DNA from: Chloroflexus aurantiacus J-10-fl
GTDB lineage: Bacteria; Chloroflexota; Chloroflexia; Chloroflexales; Chloroflexaceae
Direction: 5' to 3'
Assembly (NCBI RefSeq): GCF_000018865.1
Contig: NC_010175.1
Location: forward strand, 1,488,001 to 1,552,000
DNA: 64,000 nucleotides
Positions 1 to 9,197 of this stretch are shown here, piece after piece; position 1 is the first letter of the stretch; each line of letters opens with the position of its first letter. The translations under genes were made by a program, and so were the position numbers. The notes beneath the pieces were generated by a model, which searched no databases, was not told where the DNA came from, and saw nothing but the letters and a program-made list of their open reading frames with translations.

Positions 1-2
1 GC

Positions 3-344
3 AAGAAGGATATGATCAATGTCGGTGGCCTCAAGGTGCTGCCCCGCGATGTCGAGGAAGTCCTCTTCATGCACCCCAAGGTGATGGAGGCCGTCGTTGT
101 TGGTATTCCGCATCCGCAGCGTGGTGATGATACGGTGAAGGCCTTTATCGTGCCGAAGCCGGGTGAAAATCCCACGGCTGAAGAGATCAAGGAGTTCTGT
201 AAGCTGCACCTTGCACCGTATAAGGTGCCACGCGAGGTTGAGTTCCGCAGCGAATTGCCGAAGACGCTGGTCGGTAAGGTGCTGCGCCGGGTGCTGGTTG
301 AAGAAGAGAAGGCCAAGCAGAAGGCGGCAATGGCAACCGCGTAA
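3..344 (+). CDS. Acyl-CoA ligase (ANL superfamily), C-terminal part
   Basis: The reading frame is open from the left edge, so the gene begins outside the window; about 113 C-terminal residues are visible. They form the mobile C-terminal lid domain of an AMP-forming acyl-CoA synthetase. This includes the hinge-proximal '[21 protein letters not shown]' type segment and the terminal '[11 protein letters not shown]' motif, whose lysine is the adenylation-step lysine in the family. The enzyme would activate a carboxylic acid (long-chain or related) to its CoA thioester in the cytoplasm. The chain-length specificity cannot be read from this fragment. A perfect hairpin follows the stop codon. Confidence 0.9.
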   Translation, partial: KKDMINVGGLKVLPRDVEEVLFMHPKVMEAVVVGIPHPQRGDDTVKAFIVPKPGENPTAEEIKEFCKLHLAPYKVPREVEFRSELPKTLVGKVLRRVLVEEEKAKQKAAMATA

Positions 345-361
345 GTCGGAGCCGGTCATGC

Positions 362-394
362 ACGTAGAGGCGGGTTCCAAACCCGCCTCTACGT
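362..394. terminator. Perfect 15-bp hairpin after the acyl-CoA ligase gene
   Basis: Positions 362-376 are exactly complementary to 380-394, with a 3-nt loop, beginning 17 nt after the stop codon. There is no T-run on either side, so it may be a Rho-type or mRNA-stabilising hairpin. Its core (GGCGGGTT...AACCCGCC) recurs elsewhere in the window at 1126-1154 and 24126-24154, so it may also be a small dispersed repeat. Confidence 0.5.
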
Positions 395-1770
395 ATGTGC
401 GCTGGGGTGATATATCAAATCTGGTGTTGTCTCTGGTACCCTATCCAATTACTACCCCGGCATTGCGCCTGAGTAATGCACTTTCTGGGAAAAAGTGTTG
501 GCATATCCCCTGGAAGCGCGAGCCGCTGGCTCGTCCACTGACCTGGCATAACACACGCTGCTGACCCCCGCTGAACAGTTTACTCCCCCAGCAATTCAAG
601 GACAGATAGAACAGGTGAGTGTCTATAGGTGATAGCGCCTGGGGATGCGCTGCACGTCCTCGCCCCGACCCCGATCCCACGCTACCTATGCATTACCCAC
701 ATGTCACGCTGCGTTAGGCCGGGCTGCCAGCGTTCCCCGTGGCACCGGCTTCCAGCCCGCGTGCCGGCATCATCGCCACTGCCGGCAGGTGCTGGCCCCG
801 CTGGCAGGCTTCCAGCCTGCCCCACGGTCGGATACACTGGCTACCGCCGCTACCACTGCGACCATCCGCTGCCCATGCGTGACGTGCGACCCACGCGACA
901 GCGATGCAACGCGATAGTGCCCAGGATCGCGCACAATGAGACAGGTGCTGCTCATGAGCGAAGAAGGTGACAACCTGGGTATGGGTAAGGCATAGCGCTG
1001 TGCGCGGGAGCGGGGCGCGTAGCGGCTGCGATCACCTCTGAACAACCATACCATAGCACGCGATGCAAGACATGCCCATCCACCGCATCCCTTGGATAGT
1101 CAGGTGAACGGTACAGATACCGTCCGTAGGGGCGGGTTGAGAACCCGCCTCTACACACCACCGGCACCAGCACGCTGTGGGGCAGGCTGCCGGCTTGCGT
1201 TCAGCCATCCCCCTCATCAGGGGCACGTACCGGCACGGGAGTCCGCTGCAATCCGCGCCGGATCGTAAGTCCGGCTGGCGCGGCAGCATGGCTGCCGCAG
1301 TCCACACCGCGCGACACACGTATGACGAACGGGTAAAGCAATTCATCCAGCACGTACCGGCACGGCCCGAGCAGCGCACTGTCACCTGGTTAGTCGCCCA
1401 CAACAGCACTCATGGCGATCATACCCGCTGATACACCCATGGTTGACACCAGTTGTGGGTAATTGCATAGTCCACGCTACGGGAGATGAGAGATCGAGAG
1501 TTCGATCTATGGCTTCCCGATACGGAAGACGTTATGTTAACTCATATTTTCTTGCCGGGGCGTCCTGATGCGGTAGACGTTGTGTTGGATTGTATATCCT
1601 GTCCGCCCTTGAAAGGCACCCGGTAGGGACGCACAGCGATACATTGGACACGGATAACGAGCCGTCGCCGTGCGGAAGCGCTGGTTGACGCTTCCACGCT
1701 CAGGTGCGGTGACAAGAGATAGCCAGATAGCGTATTACGCTTTCTCTTCACCAGATGTAACACAACCAAC
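395..1770. other. Non-coding spacer holding a MITE-like element
   Basis: No reading frame here has a convincing start, ribosome site or recognisable product; the translated frames are Cys/Arg/Pro-rich and overlap palindromes. The stretch from 686 to 1471 is a repeat element described separately. Outside it, 1672-1698 carries an imperfect inverted repeat (GGAAGCG at 1674-1680 against CGCTTCC at 1689-1695). Confidence 0.7.
686..1471 (-). mobile_element. MITE-like non-coding element, copy A (inverted relative to copy B)
   Basis: The left end reads CTATGCATTACCCACA (686-701) and the right end is its near-perfect reverse complement (TGTGGGTAATTGCATAG, 1454-1470, one extra T). The 9-bp sequence CCACGCTAC occurs directly on both sides (677-685 and 1472-1480), which looks like a target-site duplication. 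The inner sequence is the reverse-orientation counterpart of the element at 12027-12507, with roughly 300 bp more in the middle. It contains several palindromes: 803-821, a GGCGGGTT-type hairpin at 1126-1154, and GCGGCAGC-type palindromes near 1280-1298. No transposase is encoded, so mobilisation would have to be in trans. Confidence 0.7.
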
Positions 1771-1797
1771 CGGGGCGGCAGCTCCGCTACCGCCCCG
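1771..1797 (-). terminator. Hairpin downstream of the beta-glucan operon
   Basis: CGGGGCGG (1771-1778) pairs with CCGCCCCG (1790-1797), with further pairing inside (AGC/GCT) around a TCC loop. It lies 23 nt beyond the stop codon of the last gene of the leftward operon. The sequence beyond the stem on the minus strand is only moderately T-rich, so termination efficiency is uncertain. Confidence 0.5.
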
Positions 1798-1819
1798 TAC
1801 AACATCCGGTACTAACCAA

Positions 1820-4273
1820 TCATTCCTGATCCGCCAGCAACCGGAACCCTGCACGCAACCGAATATCGGCAGCCGAGCGCCCGATCAAAACGTGGAATTC
1901 GCCCGGTTCGGCAACCCAGCCCGGTACTGCTGGATCGTAATAGCTCAACGCCTGCCGATCAATGGTAAACGTCACCGTCGTCGTAGCGCCCGGTTCGAGT
2001 TCGACCTTCGCAAAACCCTTCAGCTCTTTGTCGGGACGCACCAGACGAGCGGCAACGTCGTGAACGTAGAGCTGTACCACCTCCGTCCCGGTTCGCGAAC
2101 CGGTATTTGTTATGTCAACACTTACCGTCAGTGTCTCGTTGGCGTGCATTGACTCGGCGGAAAGACGAAGGTTGCTGTAGGCGAATTCGGTATAACTCAA
2201 TCCAAACCCAAAGGGAAAGAGAGGCGCAACCCCTTTGCGGTCGTAGTAGCGGTAACCGACGAACAACCCTTCTCCGTAGAGCACATGACCGTTTTCGCCG
2301 GGATAGTTGATGTAGGCCGGGTTGTCGGCCAATCGCCGCGGGAAGGTGGTCGGCAGACGACCACCCGGATCGGCGTCGCCGAACAGTACAGCAGCAATCG
2401 CATGGCCGGCTTCCTGCCCACCGTACCATGCCTGAACCACAGCAGCGACCTCATCGATCCAGGGCATGCTGAGCGGTGAACCGGCATTGAGCACTACAAT
2501 TGTGCGTGGATTAACGGCTGCCACCCGACTGATCAATTCATTCTGACGGCCAGGCAGCTCCATGTCAACCCGATCAAAGCCCTCGCTCTCCCATTCTTTG
2601 GTCAAACCGGCAAAGATAATGGCAACATTCGAGCGCGCCGCCAGTGCTACCGCTTCTGCGATAGGATCGCTCTCACTTGCTGCCAGCAAGCCAACCTGCC
2701 AGCCACGCCAGTTACCGGCTCGCGGCCAGCGGAATTCAACGCGCAGACGATAGCGCCGATGTGCCTCTAATTGCACCATCTGCCGCTGATCGGCGCCATT
2801 CATCAAATCTTTCTCCCACAGATCGATCACCAGTTCGTCATCCAGCCAGAGGCGCGCCTGCCCCACGCACGCCAGACCCAGATGATAGCGACCACTCTGC
2901 GGCAGGATCAGATCACAGGTCGCACGGGTCGAGAAGACCGGCGTTGTGAGATCGGCGATTTGGTCGCCAAACCAGCTTGCTTCCAGCGTGTGCAGATGTT
3001 CGCTCCGCACTACTGGCCCTTCCAGATCGGGATTGGCAAAGTAGTCGAGCCGGGCGCCGGGCCGGTCAGTGTCGGGCAGGCGGAGCCAGCCGGTTTCAAG
3101 GTTGGGGAGGCGACGGAAGATCGGGCAGCCGATGGCATACTCAACGACACAACCGGTACCGGCTCGCTCCCGAATACCCTGGAGTGGAGTCACTACATAG
3201 TGGGGGGCGACTTCAGAACTCCCACCACCCATGACAGCCGCCCAATGCGCATTCGCACCGATAACGGCAATTGTTTGAGGTTGATCAGCGTTCAGCGGCA
3301 AGAGATGCTGTTCGTTCTTCAAGAGCACCATCGACTCGACGCCGACCCGTCGGATCAGGGCACGATGACTGGGGCGATCAACACCCTGTTCTGCTGTCGG
3401 GGTAGGATTGGCAAAGCCACCGACCCGCTCGATAGTGCGCAAGAGGCGCCGCACCTTATCGTCGAGTTCAGCCTCACTCAGATCACCCCGTTCGAGGGCG
3501 GCTATCACGTGCTCGCGACTGAGCCAGCGCGCCGGCCCCGGCATCTCGATGTCAAGCCCGTTGTAGACCGCTCGCTCGCTATAGGTGCCGTACCAGTCCG
3601 AAATGACCATGCCGTCAAATTGCCATTCGCCCTTCAGGATTTCAACCAGCAAGCGCCGATTTTCGCTGGCCCACACCCCGTTAATGCGATTGTAAGCCGA
3701 CATCAACGTCCATGGGCGCGCACGCTGCATCGCCATCTCGAAGGGCCGCAAATAAATCTCGCGCAGTGGACGCTCGCCAACGTCAGAGCTTATGCTGAAG
3801 CGCTCGAATTCTGAATCGTTGCAGACAAAATGTTTAATACAGGCACCCACGCCCCGGCTTTGCAGCCCGTTGATGTAGGCAGAGGCCATCACGCCGGTAA
3901 GGTAAGGGTCTTCGGAAAAGCACTCGAAATTGCGCCCGGCCAGGGGTGAGCGATGGATGTTCACAGTTGGGGCGAGCAAAATATGCGCCCCTTTGTCTCT
4001 GGTCTCTTCGGCAAGTGCCTCACCAACCTGCCGTATCAGTGCCGGGTTCCAGGTTGCGCCCATCGCCACCCCGACCGGAAAACAGGCCGACGTCGGAACG
4101 CCATTGCGGCTGGCACCACGGGCACCATTCGGGCCATCGGTAACCTTGATCGAGGGAATACCAAGACGCGGTACTGCGACGGTGTGCCATGCATCGGCAC
4201 CGGCAAGCAGGGCAATCTTTTCGTCAAGAGTCAGGTGAGCAAGCAGTGTTTCTGGATCAACGAGTGTAGTCAT
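1820..4273 (-). CDS. Glycoside hydrolase family 3 beta-glucosidase with PA14 insertion
   Basis: 817 residues from the ATG at 4273, which is preceded by a strong AGAGGAAGG ribosome site; a GTG nine codons upstream is also in frame but poorly placed. The N-terminal GH3 barrel has the 'KVTDGPNGARG' entry and the nucleophile Asp at about residue 226 in 'MVISDWYGTYS'. A second GH3 domain follows, interrupted at about residues 390-530 by a PA14-like beta domain that in this family shapes the +1 subsite. A fibronectin-III-like domain ends the protein. No signal peptide is visible, so it probably acts in the cytoplasm on imported oligosaccharides. It is the last gene of the operon and overlaps or abuts the GH16 gene. 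Confidence 0.93.
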   Translation of the reverse strand: MTTLVDPETLLAHLTLDEKIALLAGADAWHTVAVPRLGIPSIKVTDGPNGARGASRNGVPTSACFPVGVAMGATWNPALIRQVGEALAEETRDKGAHILLAPTVNIHRSPLAGRNFECFSEDPYLTGVMASAYINGLQSRGVGACIKHFVCNDSEFERFSISSDVGERPLREIYLRPFEMAMQRARPWTLMSAYNRINGVWASENRRLLVEILKGEWQFDGMVISDWYGTYSERAVYNGLDIEMPGPARWLSREHVIAALERGDLSEAELDDKVRRLLRTIERVGGFANPTPTAEQGVDRPSHRALIRRVGVESMVLLKNEQHLLPLNADQPQTIAVIGANAHWAAVMGGGSSEVAPHYVVTPLQGIRERAGTGCVVEYAIGCPIFRRLPNLETGWLRLPDTDRPGARLDYFANPDLEGPVVRSEHLHTLEASWFGDQIADLTTPVFSTRATCDLILPQSGRYHLGLACVGQARLWLDDELVIDLWEKDLMNGADQRQMVQLEAHRRYRLRVEFRWPRAGNWRGWQVGLLAASESDPIAEAVALAARSNVAIIFAGLTKEWESEGFDRVDMELPGRQNELISRVAAVNPRTIVVLNAGSPLSMPWIDEVAAVVQAWYGGQEAGHAIAAVLFGDADPGGRLPTTFPRRLADNPAYINYPGENGHVLYGEGLFVGYRYYDRKGVAPLFPFGFGLSYTEFAYSNLRLSAESMHANETLTVSVDITNTGSRTGTEVVQLYVHDVAARLVRPDKELKGFAKVELEPGATTTVTFTIDRQALSYYDPAVPGWVAEPGEFHVLIGRSAADIRLRAGFRLLADQE

Positions 4274-4296
4274 AACCTTCCTCTGAATAGGCCGGC

Positions 4297-5142
4297 TCAC
4301 GAGGCCGCACCAGCTTGATACACACGCACATAATCAACCAGGAGCTGCTGGGGAAAGACGGTTGTTTCGTCGGGGTACCCCGGCCAGTTCCCGCCGACGG
4401 CTAGATTGAGAATGAGAAAGAACGGATGATCAAACACCCATTCACCCGGTACCTGTTCACGACGCAGGGTGTGGTAGAGTTGATCATCGACGTACCAGCG
4501 GATCTCGTCGGCCTCCCATTCGACAGCGTAGATGTGAAAATCAGCCGACAGATCCACTGCACTGACAAATGACTTTGTGATCGCATTTCCACCAGAATAG
4601 CCTGGGCCGTGTACCGAACCATAAACAACGGTTGGATTACCGATATTTTCCATAATGTCGATCTCGCCACAGTTGGGCCAGCGCGCAGTAGCGATGTTTT
4701 CGCCTAACATCCAGAAGGCCGGCCAGATGCCTTTACCACCAACCGGGAGCTTCATGCGCGCCTCGATCCGACCATACGTCCAGCTCTGCAGATAGTGGGT
4801 CTTGATGCGGGCAGAAGTATATTCCCAGGCCATGTACTCTTCATTACGGGCTTCGATAATCAAGACACCATCTTCAATACGGATATTCTCTGGCCGATTG
4901 CTGTAGTACTGCAATTCGTTATTCCCCCATCCCCCGGCCCCTTTGTCGAACAACCAGTTCTGCGGGTTGAGCGTCTCGCTCTCAAACTCATCACTCCAGA
5001 CGAGCGTCCACGGTGAGGGGGTTGGGGTCGGTTCACCGATCACAGGCGTCGTCGGCATAGCAGAGCATCCAACCAGGAACAGACACACTATTCCCAGCCA
5101 CACTATCTGTCGCCTGATCATGGGTGACAATAATGTCTGCAC
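4297..5142 (-). CDS. Glycoside hydrolase family 16 lipoprotein (endo-beta-1,3-glucanase/laminarinase type)
   Basis: 281 residues from a GTG at 5142 with GGAAAGG nine nt upstream; the internal ATG at 5121 lacks a ribosome site. An N-terminal hydrophobic segment ends in the lipobox LVGC (Cys about 26), so the enzyme should be anchored on the outer face of the membrane. The GH16 catalytic signature 'GEIDIMENIG' gives Glu160 (nucleophile), Asp162 and Glu165 (acid/base). The 'GIWPAFWML' segment just before it is typical of the family. It would cut beta-1,3 or mixed-linkage glucans outside the cell, feeding oligosaccharides to the neighbouring importer. Exact linkage specificity is inferred from family and context. 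Confidence 0.92.
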   Translation of the reverse strand: MQTLLSPMIRRQIVWLGIVCLFLVGCSAMPTTPVIGEPTPTPSPWTLVWSDEFESETLNPQNWLFDKGAGGWGNNELQYYSNRPENIRIEDGVLIIEARNEEYMAWEYTSARIKTHYLQSWTYGRIEARMKLPVGGKGIWPAFWMLGENIATARWPNCGEIDIMENIGNPTVVYGSVHGPGYSGGNAITKSFVSAVDLSADFHIYAVEWEADEIRWYVDDQLYHTLRREQVPGEWVFDHPFFLILNLAVGGNWPGYPDETTVFPQQLLVDYVRVYQAGAAS

Positions 5143-5217
5143 GGTCTACAACCTTTCCAGACCACCAACGTTTCACATAAAGACCGGCTCGTTATCAGTA
5201 GAGGGCAACATCGCCGG

Positions 5218-7077
5218 TCAGGGCGTCAATCCGAAACCGTAGGGAAAGAGCGGCTGCCCATCACCGCTTCCCACCGGCAACTGATCAAGGCTGCGCGGCC
5301 ACGTAACCGGCAAGCGACCACGAAACGGCTGATCGCCAAAGAGCACATCGGCGACTCCGGCCCCTTCGCTACCGGGGAGCCATGCCATCACCAGCGCATC
5401 CCACTTCGGCAGATCGTCGGTCACCAGCAGTGGGCGTCCGGCGACCAGTACCACGACCAGGCGGACACAGGCTTCTTCCATGCGCCGTAGCACACGGTTC
5501 TCGGCAGGGGGCAGACTGAGGCTGGCGCTATCGCCCCGCCCTTCAGCGTATGGCAATTCACCAACGACAGCGATGCAAACTGCGTCGGCTGCACCCGGAT
5601 CACCGGTGAAGCGACCGTGTTGGTTATATTCAACGACCGTTTGTGGCGATACCGCGGCCTGAATGCCTTCCAGAATGGTTGTACCCGGAATAATCGGGCC
5701 GGTACGCCCCTGCCATTCGATTGTCCAGCCCCCGGCCTGGATGCCGAGATCGTGGGCTGCCTGACCGCCGATATAGAGATGACCAATATCCTTTGGCAGC
5801 GGAAGCAGATTGGCGTCATTCTTCAGCAGCACTAGCGACTGCGCGACCGCAGTCCGGGCCAGTTGACGATGCTGAGCACTCCCGATCTGATCGGACAACG
5901 CTGTATGCGCGAATGGCTGTTCAAACAGACCCATCGCGAATTTGACCGTCAGAATGCGGCGTACTGCGTCATCAATGCGCTCTTCGCTGACGGCCCCACG
6001 TTCCACTGCTCGTGTCAGCGAGTCGATAAAGCGTTGGGCATCGTAGGGCACCATATTCATATCGATGCCGGCATTGATCGCTGTAATAACTGCCTGATCG
6101 TAATCAGGGCTGATCTGATCGATAGCCGCCCAATCAGAAACCACAAAACCGGCAAAGCCAAGTTCCCGTTTGAGCACGTCGGTCAGCCAATAGGAGCTGG
6201 CGTGCATCTTCTGCCCATTCCAGCTCGAATACGAGGCCATAATTGTCTGGGCACCTTCTGCAATCAGCGCCTGATAGGGTGGGAGATGGACGGCTCGTAG
6301 AAAGGCTTCGTCGCCGAAGGTTTCTCCCTGGTCAAGTTTATAATTCTCAGTTGTAGACGATCCCCAGGCGGTACCGCCATCACCGAGGAAGTGCTTCGGG
6401 GTACCGATCACACGATTTGGGGCTGCGATGTCAGGTGCCTGCAAGCCACGCAGAAACGCACTGGCCAGCGCAGCAACGTGATCTGGACGCTCGGCGTAGC
6501 CTTCATAGGTGCGCCCCCAACGCACATCAAGCGGCACCATCACTGCCGGCGCATAATTCCAAAATACCCCGGTTGCCGCCATCTCCAGCGCGGTCGCCCG
6601 GCCAATCTGTTCCATAAGCTGCGGATTGTTGGCCGCGCCCAGCCCAATGTTATGCGGAAAGATCACCGCCCCGTAGAGATTATTGTGCCCATGCACCCCA
6701 TCAGCACCGTAGATAAGCGGAATACCCAGGCGCGTACTGAGCGCCGCCTGCTGAAATTCATTGACCATCGCCGCCCAGGCTGCCGGCGAGTTCTCTGCTT
6801 GAGGATAGCCGCCACCACCGCTCAGCACTCCACCAATAGCCAGATCGCGCACCAGATCGGGCGTCAGACTATTCTTCTCGATCAGCGTCATCTGCCCGAT
6901 CTTCTCGGCCAGGGTCATGCGTTGGAGCAGATCGTTCACCCGTTCAGCAATTGGCGCCGACGGATCGCGGTAGGTGATCACCGTGGCCGTTGGTGGCGGC
7001 GAACTTACCGGCGTCCGACCACAGGCAGCGATAAGGATTGGCAGTAGCACGATCACAAGCACTGAATGGAAACGCAT
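5218..7077 (-). CDS. Glycoside hydrolase family 3 beta-glucosidase, lipoprotein
   Basis: 619 residues from the ATG at 7077, one nt beyond the stop of the upstream permease gene, with GAGAAG as ribosome site. A signal segment with lipobox IAAC places Cys at about 19, so it is an extracellular membrane-anchored enzyme. The GH3 barrel shows 'GADGVHGHNN', 'KHFLGDGGT' and the nucleophile Asp at about 315 in 'GFVVSDWAAID'. It resembles plant/bacterial exo-1,3/1,4-beta-glucosidases (ExoP/BglX-like). Unlike the other GH3 in this operon it is exported and lacks the PA14 and Fn3-like domains, suggesting division of labour between outside and inside the cell. Confidence 0.93.
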   Translation of the reverse strand: MRFHSVLVIVLLPILIAACGRTPVSSPPPTATVITYRDPSAPIAERVNDLLQRMTLAEKIGQMTLIEKNSLTPDLVRDLAIGGVLSGGGGYPQAENSPAAWAAMVNEFQQAALSTRLGIPLIYGADGVHGHNNLYGAVIFPHNIGLGAANNPQLMEQIGRATALEMAATGVFWNYAPAVMVPLDVRWGRTYEGYAERPDHVAALASAFLRGLQAPDIAAPNRVIGTPKHFLGDGGTAWGSSTTENYKLDQGETFGDEAFLRAVHLPPYQALIAEGAQTIMASYSSWNGQKMHASSYWLTDVLKRELGFAGFVVSDWAAIDQISPDYDQAVITAINAGIDMNMVPYDAQRFIDSLTRAVERGAVSEERIDDAVRRILTVKFAMGLFEQPFAHTALSDQIGSAQHRQLARTAVAQSLVLLKNDANLLPLPKDIGHLYIGGQAAHDLGIQAGGWTIEWQGRTGPIIPGTTILEGIQAAVSPQTVVEYNQHGRFTGDPGAADAVCIAVVGELPYAEGRGDSASLSLPPAENRVLRRMEEACVRLVVVLVAGRPLLVTDDLPKWDALVMAWLPGSEGAGVADVLFGDQPFRGRLPVTWPRSLDQLPVGSGDGQPLFPYGFGLTP

Positions 7078-7078
7078 A

Positions 7079-8143
7079 CTACTTCTCAAAATTGGTAATC
7101 ACCACACCTTCAAGGAAGATGCGTTGGGCGAAGAAGAAGACGATAATCGGAATAACCGCCGAAATCAGCGACGCTGCCTGAATCAGATTGGTCGATTGCG
7201 AATACAGATTGTTGAACGCCGTCAACCCCACCGTAATCGGAAACTTATCGGGATGGCCGGCAAGATAGATCAGGGGGCCAAAAAAGTCATTCCAGGCCCA
7301 GAAGAAATGGAAGAGAGCCACGGCAGTCAGGGCCGGACGCGACATCGGCAGAATGATCGAATAAAAGATGCGGATCGGGCTGGCGCCGTCGATCATCGCT
7401 GCTTCTTCCAGATCACGTGGGATCGAGAGGAAGAACTGGCGCAAGAGAAAGACGTTAGTACCCCACGAAAAGAAGGCCGGAACAATGAGTGGGAGCCATG
7501 TACCAACCCAGCCAATCTGCAAGAAGACGAAGTAGGTTGGGATCAGCGTAACCGCACCCGGCAGGATCACGGTTGAGAGCATGATCATAAAGAGGATTTG
7601 CTTGCCGGGAATGCGGAAGCGGGCAAAGCCGTAGGCAACCAATGCTGCCGATAACACTGCGCCAAAGGTTGTGACACCAGCGTAGGTTATCGTATTGCGC
7701 AAAAGATTGGGAAAGTTGATCGTATTCCAGGCCCGGACAAAATTATCCCACTGAATATCAAGCTCCCACGTGCGCTCAAGCTGTCGCCACTGACCTTCCC
7801 ACTCGATCACCCCCGCCTCTGGATTATTCGGATCGATAAACTGACTCCGCTGCCGACCGGGCCGGTAGAGTGCCAGTTCACGCATCTCGCCATCGATGGG
7901 CACGAGATAGACATCGTAGCTCTTCCCTTCATACTCGAAGGTGCGTTTACTCGCCGGCCACCAGGGTGCGCCACTCTCGGAGATTTGATTGTCGGTTTTA
8001 ACGGCGGTCGTGATCCCATATACCATTGGGATGAGGAACAGACCAAGCACAACCAGGGTCAGGCCGGTAAGCGCAATGCGGGTCAGGGCGAGCCGTGCCG
8101 TTTTAGAAAGCGAACGCATGGGAACGTATTGTGTGCGTACCAT
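7079..8143 (-). CDS. Sugar ABC transporter permease, MalG/AraQ type
   Basis: 354 residues. The ATG at 8143 overlaps the previous stop (TGATG) and has GGAGG upstream; a GTG one codon earlier is possible. It is a six-TM inner-membrane permease with the EAA loop 'EEAAMIDGASPIRIFYSIILP' that contacts the ATPase. Between TM1 and TM2 (about residues 35-120) it carries an unusually long hydrophilic external segment rich in charged and aromatic residues, longer than in standard MalG-type proteins. It pairs with the next-upstream permease. No ATPase gene is in the operon, so a shared MsiK/MalK-type ATPase is probably used. Confidence 0.92.
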   Translation of the reverse strand: MVRTQYVPMRSLSKTARLALTRIALTGLTLVVLGLFLIPMVYGITTAVKTDNQISESGAPWWPASKRTFEYEGKSYDVYLVPIDGEMRELALYRPGRQRSQFIDPNNPEAGVIEWEGQWRQLERTWELDIQWDNFVRAWNTINFPNLLRNTITYAGVTTFGAVLSAALVAYGFARFRIPGKQILFMIMLSTVILPGAVTLIPTYFVFLQIGWVGTWLPLIVPAFFSWGTNVFLLRQFFLSIPRDLEEAAMIDGASPIRIFYSIILPMSRPALTAVALFHFFWAWNDFFGPLIYLAGHPDKFPITVGLTAFNNLYSQSTNLIQAASLISAVIPIIVFFFAQRIFLEGVVITNFEK

Positions 8144-9132
8144 CACCGTTCCTCCGTTGTGTAAAAGACCCAGAAGCGTGCCGTGCCAAAGAGCACAATC
8201 GTGATAATCATGGCGATGATCAGCATCAACCAGGCCAGGGTCGCCCCATACCCCATGCTGAAGAAGGTGAACGACTGCTTGTAGAAGTAGACCATAAAGA
8301 AGCGAGTCATCCCTTCAGGAAAGCCGGTACCATTGTTGAGCACAAATGGCGCGAGGAAATACTGCAATGAGCCGATAACGCCCAACACGACCTGGTAGAA
8401 GATAACCGGTGTTATCAGAGGAATGGTGATGAAGATTAAACGCTGAAACCAGTTCGCCCCATCGATCTGAGCCGCTTCGTAGAGTTCACTCGGCACGCCC
8501 TGTAGACCGGCCAGAAAGATGATCATCGCATTACCAACACCCCATAACCCGAACATCGTGTAGGCATAGTAGACCAGATTGGGATCGGACAGCCAGCGCA
8601 ATCCCTGCGTGCCGGTTGCCCGAATTCCGGTCAGGCGTTCAATCATGACATTGATCCAACCGGTCTGTTCATTGAGCACACCATTCCAGATCAAGACGGT
8701 CGCGACCAGCGGGATCATCGTCGGCATGTAGAAGAGCGTGCGATACACACTCTTGCCCAGCACGTGCTCCGAATTGAGCAAAATCGCCAGAAACAGCGCA
8801 AAGAGGAGCGAGATCGGCAACGAGATGGCGGCAAAGTGGATGGTACGACGCAGCGATAACCAGACTTCCTGATCTTGAAACAGTGCTCGCTGCCAGTTGG
8901 CAAAGCCAACAAATCTGGCCTGATCAGGAACCGCCGGATTGAAATCGTACAGCGAGAAGCCAAACGATGCGATCATCGGCAAGAGGTAGAAAGCCAGAAA
9001 GCCGATAATCCACGGACTGATGAAGAGTAGTCCCCAGCGGATCTCTTTCTTCTCAAGCTGGCTTAACTTCCGCCGCTTCGTTCTGGCAAAAGTACCCCGT
9101 AGGGCTTCACTTACATCAGGAACAATCGCCAT
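8143..9132 (-). CDS. Sugar ABC transporter permease, MalF/UgpA type
   Basis: 329 residues from an ATG with a strong AGGAGG site. Six or more predicted TM helices and the EAA motif 'YEAAQIDGANWFQRLIFITIP' identify a binding-protein-dependent transport permease. An N-terminal basic cytoplasmic stretch (RTKRRKLSQLEKKE) precedes TM1. Its stop overlaps the start of the second permease, implying translational coupling. Context (GH16, two GH3 genes) suggests import of beta-gluco-oligosaccharides. Confidence 0.93.
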   Translation of the reverse strand: MAIVPDVSEALRGTFARTKRRKLSQLEKKEIRWGLLFISPWIIGFLAFYLLPMIASFGFSLYDFNPAVPDQARFVGFANWQRALFQDQEVWLSLRRTIHFAAISLPISLLFALFLAILLNSEHVLGKSVYRTLFYMPTMIPLVATVLIWNGVLNEQTGWINVMIERLTGIRATGTQGLRWLSDPNLVYYAYTMFGLWGVGNAMIIFLAGLQGVPSELYEAAQIDGANWFQRLIFITIPLITPVIFYQVVLGVIGSLQYFLAPFVLNNGTGFPEGMTRFFMVYFYKQSFTFFSMGYGATLAWLMLIIAMIITIVLFGTARFWVFYTTEER

Positions 9133-9149
9133 AACAACCTCCTGGGGGC

Positions 9150-9184
9150 ACCATCGATCCTGTCTTTAGGACAGGATCGATGGT
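9150..9184 (-). promoter_or_regulatory. Intercistronic hairpin between binding-protein and permease genes
   Basis: ACCATCGATCCTGTC (9150-9164) is perfectly complementary to 9170-9184 around the loop TTTAG: a 15-bp stem. It lies 13 nt after the stop of the solute-binding-protein gene and before the ribosome site of the permease. No T-run follows, so it more likely protects the 3' end of the binding-protein mRNA, or partly attenuates, than terminates fully. Comparable hairpins follow the other two binding-protein genes of the window. Confidence 0.75.
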
Positions 9185-9197
9185 CTGAAACCAATAC

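Noticed and set aside
441-1409. Several overlapping short frames in the first spacer
   Set aside because: They lie within a palindrome-rich MITE-like element, use Arg/Cys/Pro-rich codons and have no homology-like features.
2771-3814. 347-codon plus-strand frame opposite the GH3 gene
   Set aside because: It overlaps a well-supported GH3 protein with catalytic residues and shows no family signature.
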